Positions 47,327-56,212 of a stretch of DNA of 64,000 nt are shown here, piece by piece. How positions within the stretch are numbered: position 1 is the stretch's first letter; every line of letters begins with the position of its first letter. Origin of the DNA: an uncultured Alteromonadaceae bacterium (lineage in GTDB: Bacteria; Pseudomonadota; Gammaproteobacteria; Enterobacterales; Alteromonadaceae); the NCBI GenBank assembly GCA_947503265.1, contig CANNDC010000007.1, positions 180,241 to 244,240 on the forward strand. Direction: 5' to 3'. A program made the translations under genes and the position numbers. A model generated the notes under the pieces. The model saw only the letters and a list, made by a program, of their open reading frames with translations. It ran no database searches and had not been told where the DNA came from.

Positions 47327-47486
47327 GCTCAGTTGTTGAATGTCTCAGATGTCACTACAAAATTCGCCTTTACTTGGAATAAAAACAAATGGAACAAAAA
47401 CCAATAAATGAAGGACCAAGGCAGTTTTAGCGCGAAATACCAAATAAAACACAAGCACAAACGCCGAAGAATAAGCGGAGAGCACC

Positions 47487-50345
47487 ATGAAACTAAATAA
47501 AATTGCATTGGTATTGGCGATGACCGGAGCCTGTTCGCAAGCGCTGGCTCAACAAGCTGCCAATAGTGAGAACGACGAAAACAGAGAAAATATCGAGCGG
47601 GTTCAAGTAACCGGTTCGAGCATCAAGAGAACGTCACTTGAAGGTGATTTACCCCTAACAATCATCAGTAAGGCAGATATTGAAGCACAGGGGATCACCT
47701 CTGCAGAACAGTTATTATTGCAATTAAATATATCTTCTAATTCCAACGATAATTTGGCGAGTAACGCCGGGATTGTTGGAGGAGAAGAACGCGGTAATAA
47801 CGGTGCTTCTAGCGCAAACCTGCGCCAACAAGGTGTGGGATCTACCTTAGTTTTGTTAAATGGTAGACGAATTGCAACTCATGGATTTAAAGGGCGTTCA
47901 GTTGATTTGAATTCAATTCCCTTTGCCGCTATTGAAAGAGTTGAAATCTTGCGAGATGGCGCCTCAGCCGTTTATGGTACAGATGCCATCGGTGGGGTTA
48001 TTAACTTTATATTGAAAAAGAATTACGAAGGTGTGCAAGTTGGTGCATTTGCTGACCATACTGAAGAGGGGGCCGGTAATATCTACCGCGCTAATATCCT
48101 TGCAGGTACAGGTGATATCGAAAAAGATGGCTTTAACATTATGGCCTCTTTGTCAGTGAAAAAAGCGGAAATATTGCGTGGTACCGACAGAGATTTCACC
48201 AACACATTCCAGCCTGAAAGAGGCCTGTCACCAGATACACGAGGAGCACCTTTTGCTTCATTAAACAGCAGGGGAAGCGGCAACGATCCTACTGCGGCCA
48301 ATTACAACTTAATCGGTACTGGTCTGATAGATCCTGATACAGGCTTAGAACAAGATGTCTTAAACGTATTGGCATTCCCAGGACAAGCGGGTTGCGATGC
48401 CTTCGAAGGCATGGGCAGAGATACTGGCGAGCTTTGGAATCGTGGCAGAGAAATATACGGATGCGCGTGGGATTATCCTCGAGCGTCTGTGTTACAACAA
48501 CCCGTCGAAAGCATCGATTTCGTATCTCGAGCCACAATGAAAATTGCAGATGATACTGAAGGGTTTGTTGAATTTATTGCGTCTGAAGTGACCTCGAACA
48601 AAGTATTCGAACCGAATCAAATAACACCATGGGCAATTGGCCAAGCAGGCTGGTATCCAAGCACAGGGGAGTCTTACGACTTTATTGTCGATGCACTGAC
48701 TGACGTTTATGGTGCAGACCAGTTGAATATCGGTGCGCCTATAGCTTATCGATGGCGTTGTATCGATTGCGGCCCCCGAGAAATTGAAACTGTCACCAAA
48801 TCATACAAAATTCAACTTGGCATTGATGGAAGTTGGGAAGACTGGGACTATAAATTAGGTCTGTCCCGTTCTGCTAATGAAGCCGAATCCGAATTAGGCA
48901 CTGGATATCATTTCACTGAATTACTTGCACAAGGTATTGGTAGTGGCGACGTTAATCCATTCTTACTCCCAGGCCAGTCACAGTCTGCTGCTGGTGTCTC
49001 AGCTATTGAAAGAGCCTCTGCACAAGGCGTAGTGCTATTTGGTGGCGAAACCACTCTTACTCAACTTGATGCGTCCATTACAGGCGACACTGGGTGGGAG
49101 CTTGGATTAGGCGGCGGTTCAATCTATGTGGCAGGTGGCGTTGATATTCGTCGTGAAGAATACAAGTTCAATGGTGACAGACGCGCTGCTGAAGATAGGC
49201 CTCGCATTTATGGCGCACCTTTTGATGACGGCAATGCGTTAGATAATGTGCATAGAACCATAGAAGCGGTGTTTGTCGAAGCGTTGGTGCCTGTGACCGA
49301 TAATTTTGAGTTAAACCTAGCGGTACGACACGATAATTACTCAGGTTTTGGTGGCACTACCAATCCAAAAGTCGGCTTCACTTTCACGCCAGTGGAAGGG
49401 TTGCTATTTAGGGGAGCACACAGTACTGGATTTAGAGTACCTTCGTTCAATCAGCTGTTTAATGGTTTAACCGAAACCGCTTACACCGGAACAGATTTAG
49501 CTGACCCGAGAGATTGTCCTGATGGCATAGTGGATAACACCAATCCGCTTTGTGAACCTATTACACCGGTTATCCTGACTGGCGGAAAACTTGATTTAGG
49601 TCCGGAAGAATCAGACCAAAATAGTTTAGGTATTTTCTGGGCACCAACTGACACGCTAACCTTCAATGTTGATTGGTGGGAAATCGTGATCAACGGTACG
49701 ATTCAGACACCTTCCAGAACTGAGCTAATTGAAAACTACGATTTGTTCCAAGATAACTTTATTCGCAATCCGGCAGGTGATTTGGTTGCTCTTGACCAAC
49801 GTTTCATCAATGCTGGTGAGCGAAATACCAGTGGCGTCGAAGTAGGTGCCGTATGGACTGGAAACTATGGTGATGCAAGGTGGGGTATTAACTTCAACGG
49901 TAGCTACCTGATTGAAGACAAGAAAAAGCTGCTCGATACCGCTGAGTTTGGTGACAATTTAGTTGGGACCCATTCTAGGGGGAATATTCCTCTTAGGTGG
50001 AAACACACTCTTGGGTTTATCTATTCGATTGGCGACTGGCAGCATACCTTCACGCAAATATTCCGTGATGGATATGAAGACGAAGTTCCTCCCGGTATTC
50101 AATCTGGTGCGGCCGTTGTACCCGGTTTTGATCCTGAGGTAGAGAGTTATACTATCTACAATTACAGCGCGAGCTACTCTGGAATTGAAAACCTAGTGGT
50201 TACCGCAGGTATTAAAAATCTATTTGATACTGATCCACCATTTACTGCACACCAAAACGATTTCTCGCCGGGTGCAGCATTTGATCCAAGGGTTGCTGAT
50301 CCAAGAGGAAGAGCCTATACCTTGTTAGCGGAATATACCTTCTAA
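47487..50345 (+). CDS. TonB-dependent outer-membrane receptor
   Basis: 952 residues: signal peptide (ending SQALAQ), a short linker, a plug domain (about 50-165; IERVQVTGSSIKRTSLEGDL, GSTLVLLNGRRIATHG, IERVEILRDGASAVYGTDAIGGVINFI) and a large barrel ending RAYTLLAEYTF. No FecA-type signalling domain and no Fur box, so an organic substrate rather than iron is likely. Forms a probable operon with the halogenase-like gene (though a hairpin lies between), and faces nagZ; import of peptidoglycan fragments is inferred from this context. Confidence 0.92.
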   Translation: MKLNKIALVLAMTGACSQALAQQAANSENDENRENIERVQVTGSSIKRTSLEGDLPLTIISKADIEAQGITSAEQLLLQLNISSNSNDNLASNAGIVGGEERGNNGASSANLRQQGVGSTLVLLNGRRIATHGFKGRSVDLNSIPFAAIERVEILRDGASAVYGTDAIGGVINFILKKNYEGVQVGAFADHTEEGAGNIYRANILAGTGDIEKDGFNIMASLSVKKAEILRGTDRDFTNTFQPERGLSPDTRGAPFASLNSRGSGNDPTAANYNLIGTGLIDPDTGLEQDVLNVLAFPGQAGCDAFEGMGRDTGELWNRGREIYGCAWDYPRASVLQQPVESIDFVSRATMKIADDTEGFVEFIASEVTSNKVFEPNQITPWAIGQAGWYPSTGESYDFIVDALTDVYGADQLNIGAPIAYRWRCIDCGPREIETVTKSYKIQLGIDGSWEDWDYKLGLSRSANEAESELGTGYHFTELLAQGIGSGDVNPFLLPGQSQSAAGVSAIERASAQGVVLFGGETTLTQLDASITGDTGWELGLGGGSIYVAGGVDIRREEYKFNGDRRAAEDRPRIYGAPFDDGNALDNVHRTIEAVFVEALVPVTDNFELNLAVRHDNYSGFGGTTNPKVGFTFTPVEGLLFRGAHSTGFRVPSFNQLFNGLTETAYTGTDLADPRDCPDGIVDNTNPLCEPITPVILTGGKLDLGPEESDQNSLGIFWAPTDTLTFNVDWWEIVINGTIQTPSRTELIENYDLFQDNFIRNPAGDLVALDQRFINAGERNTSGVEVGAVWTGNYGDARWGINFNGSYLIEDKKKLLDTAEFGDNLVGTHSRGNIPLRWKHTLGFIYSIGDWQHTFTQIFRDGYEDEVPPGIQSGAAVVPGFDPEVESYTIYNYSASYSGIENLVVTAGIKNLFDTDPPFTAHQNDFSPGAAFDPRVADPRGRAYTLLAEYTF

Positions 50346-50366
50346 ATTAACAAGAGTTGTTAAACC

Positions 50367-50410
50367 TAACGGTCAGATAAATATCAAATTTGTCTGACCG
50401 TTAATTTTAT
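50367..50410 (+). terminator. Terminator or attenuator after the TonB receptor gene
   Basis: 11-bp perfect stem TAACGGTCAGA/TCTGACCGTTA (50367-50403) followed by a T-rich run, 21 bp past the receptor stop. It could reduce read-through into the halogenase-like gene. Confidence 0.75.
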
Positions 50411-50494
50411 TTTACTGCGCTATTACCCTCAACTTTCAATGTGTTACATTAATCAATACACCTATTGCTGCAAGTCGTTTTTTTAAGAGAGCGT

Positions 50495-52021
50495 ATGAAC
50501 TCAACTAACCAAGACAACCAAATTCGCAAAATCGTGATTGCTGGAGGTGGTTCTGCAGGATGGATGACAGCGGCAGCATTGGCTAAAATAGTCAGCAAAG
50601 AAGTTTGCCAAATTACGCTGGTAGAATCGCCTGCCATAGGCACGGTCTCTGTTGGTGAAGCAACTATCCCGCAAATTCGATTTTTTAACTCTCTTTTAGG
50701 GTTAGATGAAAATGACTTTATCAAAGCGACTAAAGGTACATTCAAGCTTGGTATCGAATTCGTTAATTGGCTAAAGGAAGGCCAGAGTTACATGCACCCG
50801 TTTGGCCCTTATGGTTCGAATATGAATGGTGTGCCATTTCATCACTATTGGCTTAGAAGCTATGAAATAGGCAAATCAGAAAATATTTTGGACTATTGTG
50901 TTGAAGGTGCTGCGGCGAAGCAAAATCGTTTTGTTAGAAGAATTAATAATGCGCCACCTCAATTGGCGAGCGTTAATTATGCTTTTCATTTTGATGCCAT
51001 TCTCTACGCTAAATATCTACAGAAATTCGCCATAGCAAAAGGCGTAAATCATTTTGAAGGAAAGATCGAAAAAGTTAATCTTAAAGCTGAGAACGGATTT
51101 ATTCAGTCTTTAACGATAGAGAATGGGGAAAATATAGAAGGTGACCTTTTTATTGATTGCAGCGGCTTCAATGGCAGGTTAATTGAACAAGCATTAAACA
51201 CCGGTTTTGAAGATTGGAGCCACTGGTTACCCTGCAACAAGGCGGTCGCTCAGGCTTGTGAACCGGAAGCAGAAATACGACCTTATACTATCTCAACGGC
51301 TAGAGATGCAGGATGGCAATGGCAGATACCATTGCAACATCGTATTGGAAATGGGCATGTTTTCTCGAGTAAATATATGAGTGATGATGAGGCCACTTCG
51401 GTTTTACAGAACAATTTGCCGGGAAAAGCGATTGGCGAACCTCGTATTTTGAGTTGGAAAAATGGACGACGACGCAAAGCGTGGAATAAAAACTGTATCG
51501 CCATCGGACTTGCAGCGGGATTTCTAGAACCTCTGGAATCAACGGGTCTGCAACTTGTTCAGTCAGCAATATCTCGTTTATTGAGTCTTTTCCCAGATAA
51601 ATCCTTTCGACAGGCAGATATTGATACCTACAACCAAAATACCAACTTTGAAATTGAAAGGATTCGAGATTTCATCATTGCGCATTATAAGCTTAACCAA
51701 AGGCAAGATTCAGAATTTTGGTTGATGTGCCAACAAATGGAAATTCCAGATACGCTGAAATCTAAACTAGCGCTCTATCAATCTAGTGGCCGAATATTCA
51801 GGGAAAACAATGAGCTCTTTAATGAGTTAAGTTGGTTTTCTGTATTGAATGGGCAAGGGATGAAACCGACAAGTTATCACCCTTTGATTGAATCCATGTC
51901 TGAGAAGGATTTACTAAGTCATCTGCAAAATATGCGTTCGACGATTTCCGGAATTGTGCAATCCATCCCTGAGCATACTCAGTTTATTCAACGCAATTGT
52001 GCTGCGCATCTAGGGCCCTAG
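50495..52021 (+). CDS. Tryptophan 7-halogenase-family flavoprotein
   Basis: 508 residues from the ATG at 50495. FAD motif GGGSAGWMTAAALA; the WxWxIP halogenase signature at W274-W276 (GWQWQIP); the catalytic lysine K84 in GTFKLGIEF (PrnA K79) and glutamate E348 in LEPLESTGLQLVQSAI (PrnA E346) are conserved. Many such genes sit beside TonB receptors in marine and plant-associated Proteobacteria without a known halogenated product. Here it is followed 3 bp later by the amidase fusion, putting it inside the peptidoglycan locus. A true halogenation substrate cannot be named. Confidence 0.9.
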   Translation: MNSTNQDNQIRKIVIAGGGSAGWMTAAALAKIVSKEVCQITLVESPAIGTVSVGEATIPQIRFFNSLLGLDENDFIKATKGTFKLGIEFVNWLKEGQSYMHPFGPYGSNMNGVPFHHYWLRSYEIGKSENILDYCVEGAAAKQNRFVRRINNAPPQLASVNYAFHFDAILYAKYLQKFAIAKGVNHFEGKIEKVNLKAENGFIQSLTIENGENIEGDLFIDCSGFNGRLIEQALNTGFEDWSHWLPCNKAVAQACEPEAEIRPYTISTARDAGWQWQIPLQHRIGNGHVFSSKYMSDDEATSVLQNNLPGKAIGEPRILSWKNGRRRKAWNKNCIAIGLAAGFLEPLESTGLQLVQSAISRLLSLFPDKSFRQADIDTYNQNTNFEIERIRDFIIAHYKLNQRQDSEFWLMCQQMEIPDTLKSKLALYQSSGRIFRENNELFNELSWFSVLNGQGMKPTSYHPLIESMSEKDLLSHLQNMRSTISGIVQSIPEHTQFIQRNCAAHLGP

Positions 52022-52024
52022 TCT

Positions 52025-54487
52025 ATGAAAACTCCCATGCAGTTGTGCCTGATTTTTATTCTGTCTTTTGCGCTACTTAGTTGTGCATCTAACAAACTTC
52101 AAGTAGAAAAACTCGAATCAAAGAATTATGGTGAACGCGTCAAACTGTTGGTTATGCACTTCACAGCGATAGATTATAAAGAGTCTGTTGAAGCATTGGT
52201 GGAAGAAGGCGGCTTAAGCGCCCACTATCTGATACCTGAACGTCATGATCCGAGTTACACATCAGATAAATTAAAAGTAATTCAACTGGTAGACGAATCA
52301 GATCGGGCTTGGCATGCAGGAAGTAGTTTTTGGCAGGGTCGCATTGATGTGAACGACCAGTCTATCGGTATTGAAATCGTTAACGTGCCTGAATGTTTCC
52401 GAGATTCCGATTCGTTGCAGTCGGAGACACGAGAAAATGGTTCAGATCGACTTTGTTTATTTCCTGACTATGACCCAAAGCAAATCGAACTCTTGGTTGA
52501 ATTGTCTAAGCAGATATTAGCTAGAAATCCAGATATTTCGCCCACTCGCGTGGTTGGACACTCGGATATTACGCCGCAACGTAAGAATGATCCTGGTCCT
52601 CGTTTTCCCTGGTATCATTTGTACAAAAACGGCGTTGGGGCTTGGTATGAAAATGAAACCTTGAACACCTATTGGCAAGTGTTCAACAACGATTTGCCGA
52701 GCGTCAGTACGATTCAGCAAGCGCTCAGCCTTTACGGCTATGGTATTGAAAAAACGGGCGTTTTAGATCCCCAAAGTATTGATACTATTTCCGCTTTTCA
52801 AATGCATTTCTTACCGCACAATGTACATGGGAAAATAGATAGTCAAACTGCAGCGGCATTATTTGCGCTACTGGAGAAGTATTTTCCCGAACCAGCTCAG
52901 GCGCTATTTCAGGCTTATCAACAAGAGGTAGAAAATAGTAAACTTACCACAGCAGCAATTTCTCAAAGTCAACTTTCGTGGGAATTCCCGCAAACACAAA
53001 GAAGCTCCAGAAAATGGGTGAATGATCGAGCTAGTTTCCATCATTACGCTAAGCGCGGAGAGCTGGTTATACACAATACAGATGCTCAAAGTGCTGATAT
53101 TTATATTAACGGGCAGAAACTCGACTTGGGCGCGCCTTTACTGCCACTTCGACAATACCGCTATTCTCTTAACCGTTTCACTAGAAATGGTACGAATACA
53201 CTGAAAGTGGAAAACATTAAGCCAATAGGCAGTGGATTCAAGATTTCAGTTCCCTTCCCTACTTTGATAGACAATATTGACGAAAATAATCACATCTTTA
53301 GCGAAGTAGACCGCCTTATCGCAGATGATATTGAAGAAGGTTTTCCGGGTGCTGTATTAGTCGTGGTGAAAGATGGGGAGGTCATAAAACGCAGCGCTTA
53401 TGGTTATGCACGTAAGTATTTTGACTGTGGGGAAGTTATGCCATCAGCCATCCCAATGACCACCGAGCACGGCTTCGACTTGGCATCCAATACCAAAATG
53501 TATGCAACGAATATCGCGCTAATGAAACTAGTCAGTGAGGGTAAGCTAGATGTCAATCTACCTGTTTCATATTATTTAAAAGAATATACGGGTGGTGGAC
53601 GCGATGCACACTTAGTTAAAGACCTACTCACTCATAGAGCAGGCTATGCTCCTGAAGTGCGCTTTTTTACCAAAGACAATGCTTTAGGTGAGCATTTTTT
53701 TTCGCAAAATAAAACACGTACCAGTCGCCTTTTAACAACGCAAATTCCCAGCAATGCTCACTCTGGAAATACTCCAGTTTATAGTGATACCGATTACATG
53801 TTACTGGGCTTATTGATTGAAAGAATTACCGGCCTTGCGCTCGACGACTATGTTGAGCATGAGATTTACCATCCACTGGGATTAAAAAGAACTGTATTTA
53901 ATCCACTTCAAAAAGGATTCACTGCGAATCAATTCGCGGCCACTGAAATTGAAGGGAATAGCCGCGAAGGACGCATTGAGTTCGAGAATATGCGCACCCA
54001 TGTGTTGCAAGGTGAGGTGCATGATGAAAAAGCGTTTTATTCGATGCAAGGGGTGGCAGGACATGCCGGCTTGTTTTCAACTGCAGACGAATTAGCTATC
54101 TTGACTCAAATGTTATTAAACGGAGGCGGCTACGGAGAGGCTAGGGTATTGAATAACGCTGTTTTGGAACATTTCGTAAAGCCAGAAGAATCTGACGATA
54201 GTTATGGGTTAGGATGGCGACGTGCCGCTGATGGACAACGAAAATGGCAATTCGGCCCTTATGCCAGCCACAATGCCTATGGCCATACCGGCTGGACAGG
54301 CACTCTGACGGTTATCGACCCTGAACATGATCTAGCAATAGTACTGCTTACTAATTCACGCCATAGTCCCATTCTCAATGATGACAAAGGAATTGAGTTT
54401 GAAGGTAAGCGATTCGAGACAGGTAAATACGGCAGCATAGTGTCGCTTATCTACGAATCTGTACTGAATAACTCCAACTCAGATTAA
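52025..54487 (+). CDS. Fusion: AmiD-type MurNAc-L-Ala amidase + PG-binding + beta-lactamase-fold hydrolase
   Basis: 820-residue lipoprotein (LLSC lipobox, Cys20). Domain 1 (about 38-200) is an Amidase_2 domain with zinc ligands H45 (VMHFTA), H179 (VVGHSDITPQRKNDPG) and D189, as in AmiD. Domain 2 (about 225-290) is a PG_binding_1-like fold. After a beta-rich linker, domain 3 (about 425-820) is a serine hydrolase with S488-x-x-K491 (ASNTKMY), VYSDTDYMLLG and GHTGWTG, similar to YfeW/PBP4B and Bacillus YbbE (AmiE), which are encoded with murQ/murP. So two steps of muropeptide breakdown seem joined in one outer-membrane-anchored protein. Translationally coupled to the halogenase gene. Confidence 0.88.
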   Translation: MKTPMQLCLIFILSFALLSCASNKLQVEKLESKNYGERVKLLVMHFTAIDYKESVEALVEEGGLSAHYLIPERHDPSYTSDKLKVIQLVDESDRAWHAGSSFWQGRIDVNDQSIGIEIVNVPECFRDSDSLQSETRENGSDRLCLFPDYDPKQIELLVELSKQILARNPDISPTRVVGHSDITPQRKNDPGPRFPWYHLYKNGVGAWYENETLNTYWQVFNNDLPSVSTIQQALSLYGYGIEKTGVLDPQSIDTISAFQMHFLPHNVHGKIDSQTAAALFALLEKYFPEPAQALFQAYQQEVENSKLTTAAISQSQLSWEFPQTQRSSRKWVNDRASFHHYAKRGELVIHNTDAQSADIYINGQKLDLGAPLLPLRQYRYSLNRFTRNGTNTLKVENIKPIGSGFKISVPFPTLIDNIDENNHIFSEVDRLIADDIEEGFPGAVLVVVKDGEVIKRSAYGYARKYFDCGEVMPSAIPMTTEHGFDLASNTKMYATNIALMKLVSEGKLDVNLPVSYYLKEYTGGGRDAHLVKDLLTHRAGYAPEVRFFTKDNALGEHFFSQNKTRTSRLLTTQIPSNAHSGNTPVYSDTDYMLLGLLIERITGLALDDYVEHEIYHPLGLKRTVFNPLQKGFTANQFAATEIEGNSREGRIEFENMRTHVLQGEVHDEKAFYSMQGVAGHAGLFSTADELAILTQMLLNGGGYGEARVLNNAVLEHFVKPEESDDSYGLGWRRAADGQRKWQFGPYASHNAYGHTGWTGTLTVIDPEHDLAIVLLTNSRHSPILNDDKGIEFEGKRFETGKYGSIVSLIYESVLNNSNSD

Positions 54488-54532
54488 GAGTTGAGATTAA
54501 ATATATTAAAAAATTAAGCTAAGGGCCAAGTT

Positions 54533-55906
54533 ATGGAATGGTATACAGTTCTTCCCCCTGTCGTAGCAATACTGATTGTCTTTTGGAAAAAAGAGGTCAT
54601 TCTTGCGCTCGCATTAGCGGTGTTATCTTCAGAACTGCTTATCGCTATGACAATCTCTAAAACGAACGTGGTAGAGGCTCCACTCAATACGGTCGAACGG
54701 ATAGTGCAAGTCGCTTCTGATCCAGGTAATACACGCCTTCTTATGTTTAGCTTGATGATTGGCGCTTTGTTAGCGTTTATTCGCAATTCGGGTGGAGTTA
54801 CTGCCACTGTTAATATGTTAGTAAGAGCTGGAGTAGCAAAAACTAAACGCCAAGTTGGTTTACTCACCGTATTTACAGGAACAGCCGTCTTTATCGAATC
54901 CAATCTAAGTGTGTTGACCTCGGGGATCCTAGCTCGAGGTTTGTTTGACAAGTTCAATATGAGCAGAGCCAGATTAGCCTACATAATCGATAGTACAAGT
55001 GCACCCATATGTATTCTCATTTTACTCAACGGTTGGGGAGCATTTTTACTTGGTCTTCTCAATACCTACGACCTTGGCGAATCAAGTGCGGCCATCTTAT
55101 GGGGAACTGTCCCGCTTAACTTTTATGCGCTTGTAACGCTCGCTATCGTGTTTTACACCATTCTAAGAAACAAAGTCCATGGTCCCATGCAAGAGGCCGA
55201 GTTAGAGTGCGAGAAGCTTGAGGTGAAAGAGACACTGGTTCCAGCTACCAAAGCGCGTTTCATGTTGGTTCCTATGCTTACCATGATTTTAGGCATGGTT
55301 GGTTTTATGTTGTGGACAGGAAATGGTGATATTACCGCTGGCAGTGGTGGTAAATCCGTTTTGTATGCAACCGTGTTAGCGTGTACCGTTGCCTATTTGC
55401 TATTTATTGTCGCCAAGCGATTTAGCCATATCGAAGTGGTTGAATTGGCGTTCAAAGGAATGGGAGAATTGTTGCCATTAGTCAGTATCGTGCTGCTCTC
55501 GCTGACATTGGGAGCTAGTTTAAAAGAATTAGGCACGGGTATATTTGTTGCAGGGTTAGTTGGTGAGTACTTACCTATATTTTTAGTCGTGCCCATGCTA
55601 TTTATTGCAGGTGCGATTATTTCATTCACTACCGGCACATCTTGGGGGACTTTCGCGATTTTGGTCCCGATTGGCGTGCCACTTATACAAACATTAGGTT
55701 TACCTCCGTCCTTGGTTTTGGCAGCTATCATGGGAGGCGGTGTTTTTGGCGACCATTGTTCGCCCATTTCTGACACGACGTGTATTTCAGCTATTGCGTC
55801 AGGGTGTGACTTACTGACCCACGTAAGAACTCAACTGCCCTATGCGTTGTTGGGAGGAGGAATCACCATTATTGGCTATACCCTCGTGAGCTTGATGGTG
55901 TTGTAA
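54533..55906 (+). CDS. NhaC-family Na+/H+ antiporter-like transporter
   Basis: 457-residue membrane protein with about 11-12 helices and family motifs FRNSGGVTATV-like FIRNSGGVTATVNML, GTAVFIESNLSVL, STSAPICILILLNGWGAF, TTGTSWGTFAILVPIGVPL and GDHCSPISDTTCISAIASGCD. Members are annotated as antiporters, but several act as organic-solute exchangers. It lies 45 bp after the amidase fusion on the same strand and probably ends this transcript; a role in exporting Na+ or moving a muropeptide product is a guess. Confidence 0.85.
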   Translation: MEWYTVLPPVVAILIVFWKKEVILALALAVLSSELLIAMTISKTNVVEAPLNTVERIVQVASDPGNTRLLMFSLMIGALLAFIRNSGGVTATVNMLVRAGVAKTKRQVGLLTVFTGTAVFIESNLSVLTSGILARGLFDKFNMSRARLAYIIDSTSAPICILILLNGWGAFLLGLLNTYDLGESSAAILWGTVPLNFYALVTLAIVFYTILRNKVHGPMQEAELECEKLEVKETLVPATKARFMLVPMLTMILGMVGFMLWTGNGDITAGSGGKSVLYATVLACTVAYLLFIVAKRFSHIEVVELAFKGMGELLPLVSIVLLSLTLGASLKELGTGIFVAGLVGEYLPIFLVVPMLFIAGAIISFTTGTSWGTFAILVPIGVPLIQTLGLPPSLVLAAIMGGGVFGDHCSPISDTTCISAIASGCDLLTHVRTQLPYALLGGGITIIGYTLVSLMVL

Positions 55907-55939
55907 GCGGATCTCCAAGGAACGGCGCAAATTCACTTA

Positions 55940-56130
55940 TTAGAACTTATATCCCAAAGTGAGTGAATAAACATAAGGACCAATTTCTACATCAACTTTA
56001 CCAGTTGTTCCATTGTTATCAAATATGGCTTCCGTAACTATATCGATAAACCAGCTTCTTCGTTTACTGATGTGAGGTCTTCGTCAAAAAGGATCGTATA
56101 GTTCCCCCCCAGACCGGCATTAGGTTGAAC
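55940..56130 (-). pseudogene. ompW remnant (frameshifted 3' fragment)
   Basis: Reading the minus strand, one frame gives VQPNAGLGGNYTILFDEDL then a stop. A second frame resumes as WFIDIVTEAIFDNNG followed by GKVDVEIGPYVYSLTLGYKF and a stop at 55940-55942. These match two separated stretches of OmpW-family porins (the P..G.G.NYT.LFD strand and the KVDIDPWVYxxGxGYxF C-terminus) with the middle deleted. No start or signal peptide remains. It lies between the antiporter gene and puuD. Confidence 0.75.
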
Positions 56131-56212
56131 CCCTTAGCCTGAGCTTGCGTCTGCATAATGATAATAAAATTTCAATTGATCTCAGTTCTGTAATAAGAAA
56201 GACAGCTTTTTA

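Larger units (their letters stand above)
46757..47486. other. Divergent nagZ/TonB-receptor control region, 730 bp
   Basis: No gene is seen. The region holds a 12-bp palindrome TTAACTAGTTAA (46823-46834), an adjacent 21-bp inverted repeat (46839-46859), the octamer microsatellite (47139-47217) and a possible receptor promoter (47298-47326). The rest is AT-rich leader. Confidence 0.7.

Noticed and set aside
50367..50410. Hairpin taken as proof that the receptor and halogenase-like genes are separate operons
   Set aside because: The T tract is interrupted, and no strong promoter was seen before the halogenase-like gene; partial read-through is equally likely.
54514..54957. Minus-strand open frame of 147 codons inside the NhaC-type gene
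   Set aside because: Antisense shadow of a well-supported membrane-protein gene, with no signal, motif or ribosome binding site.
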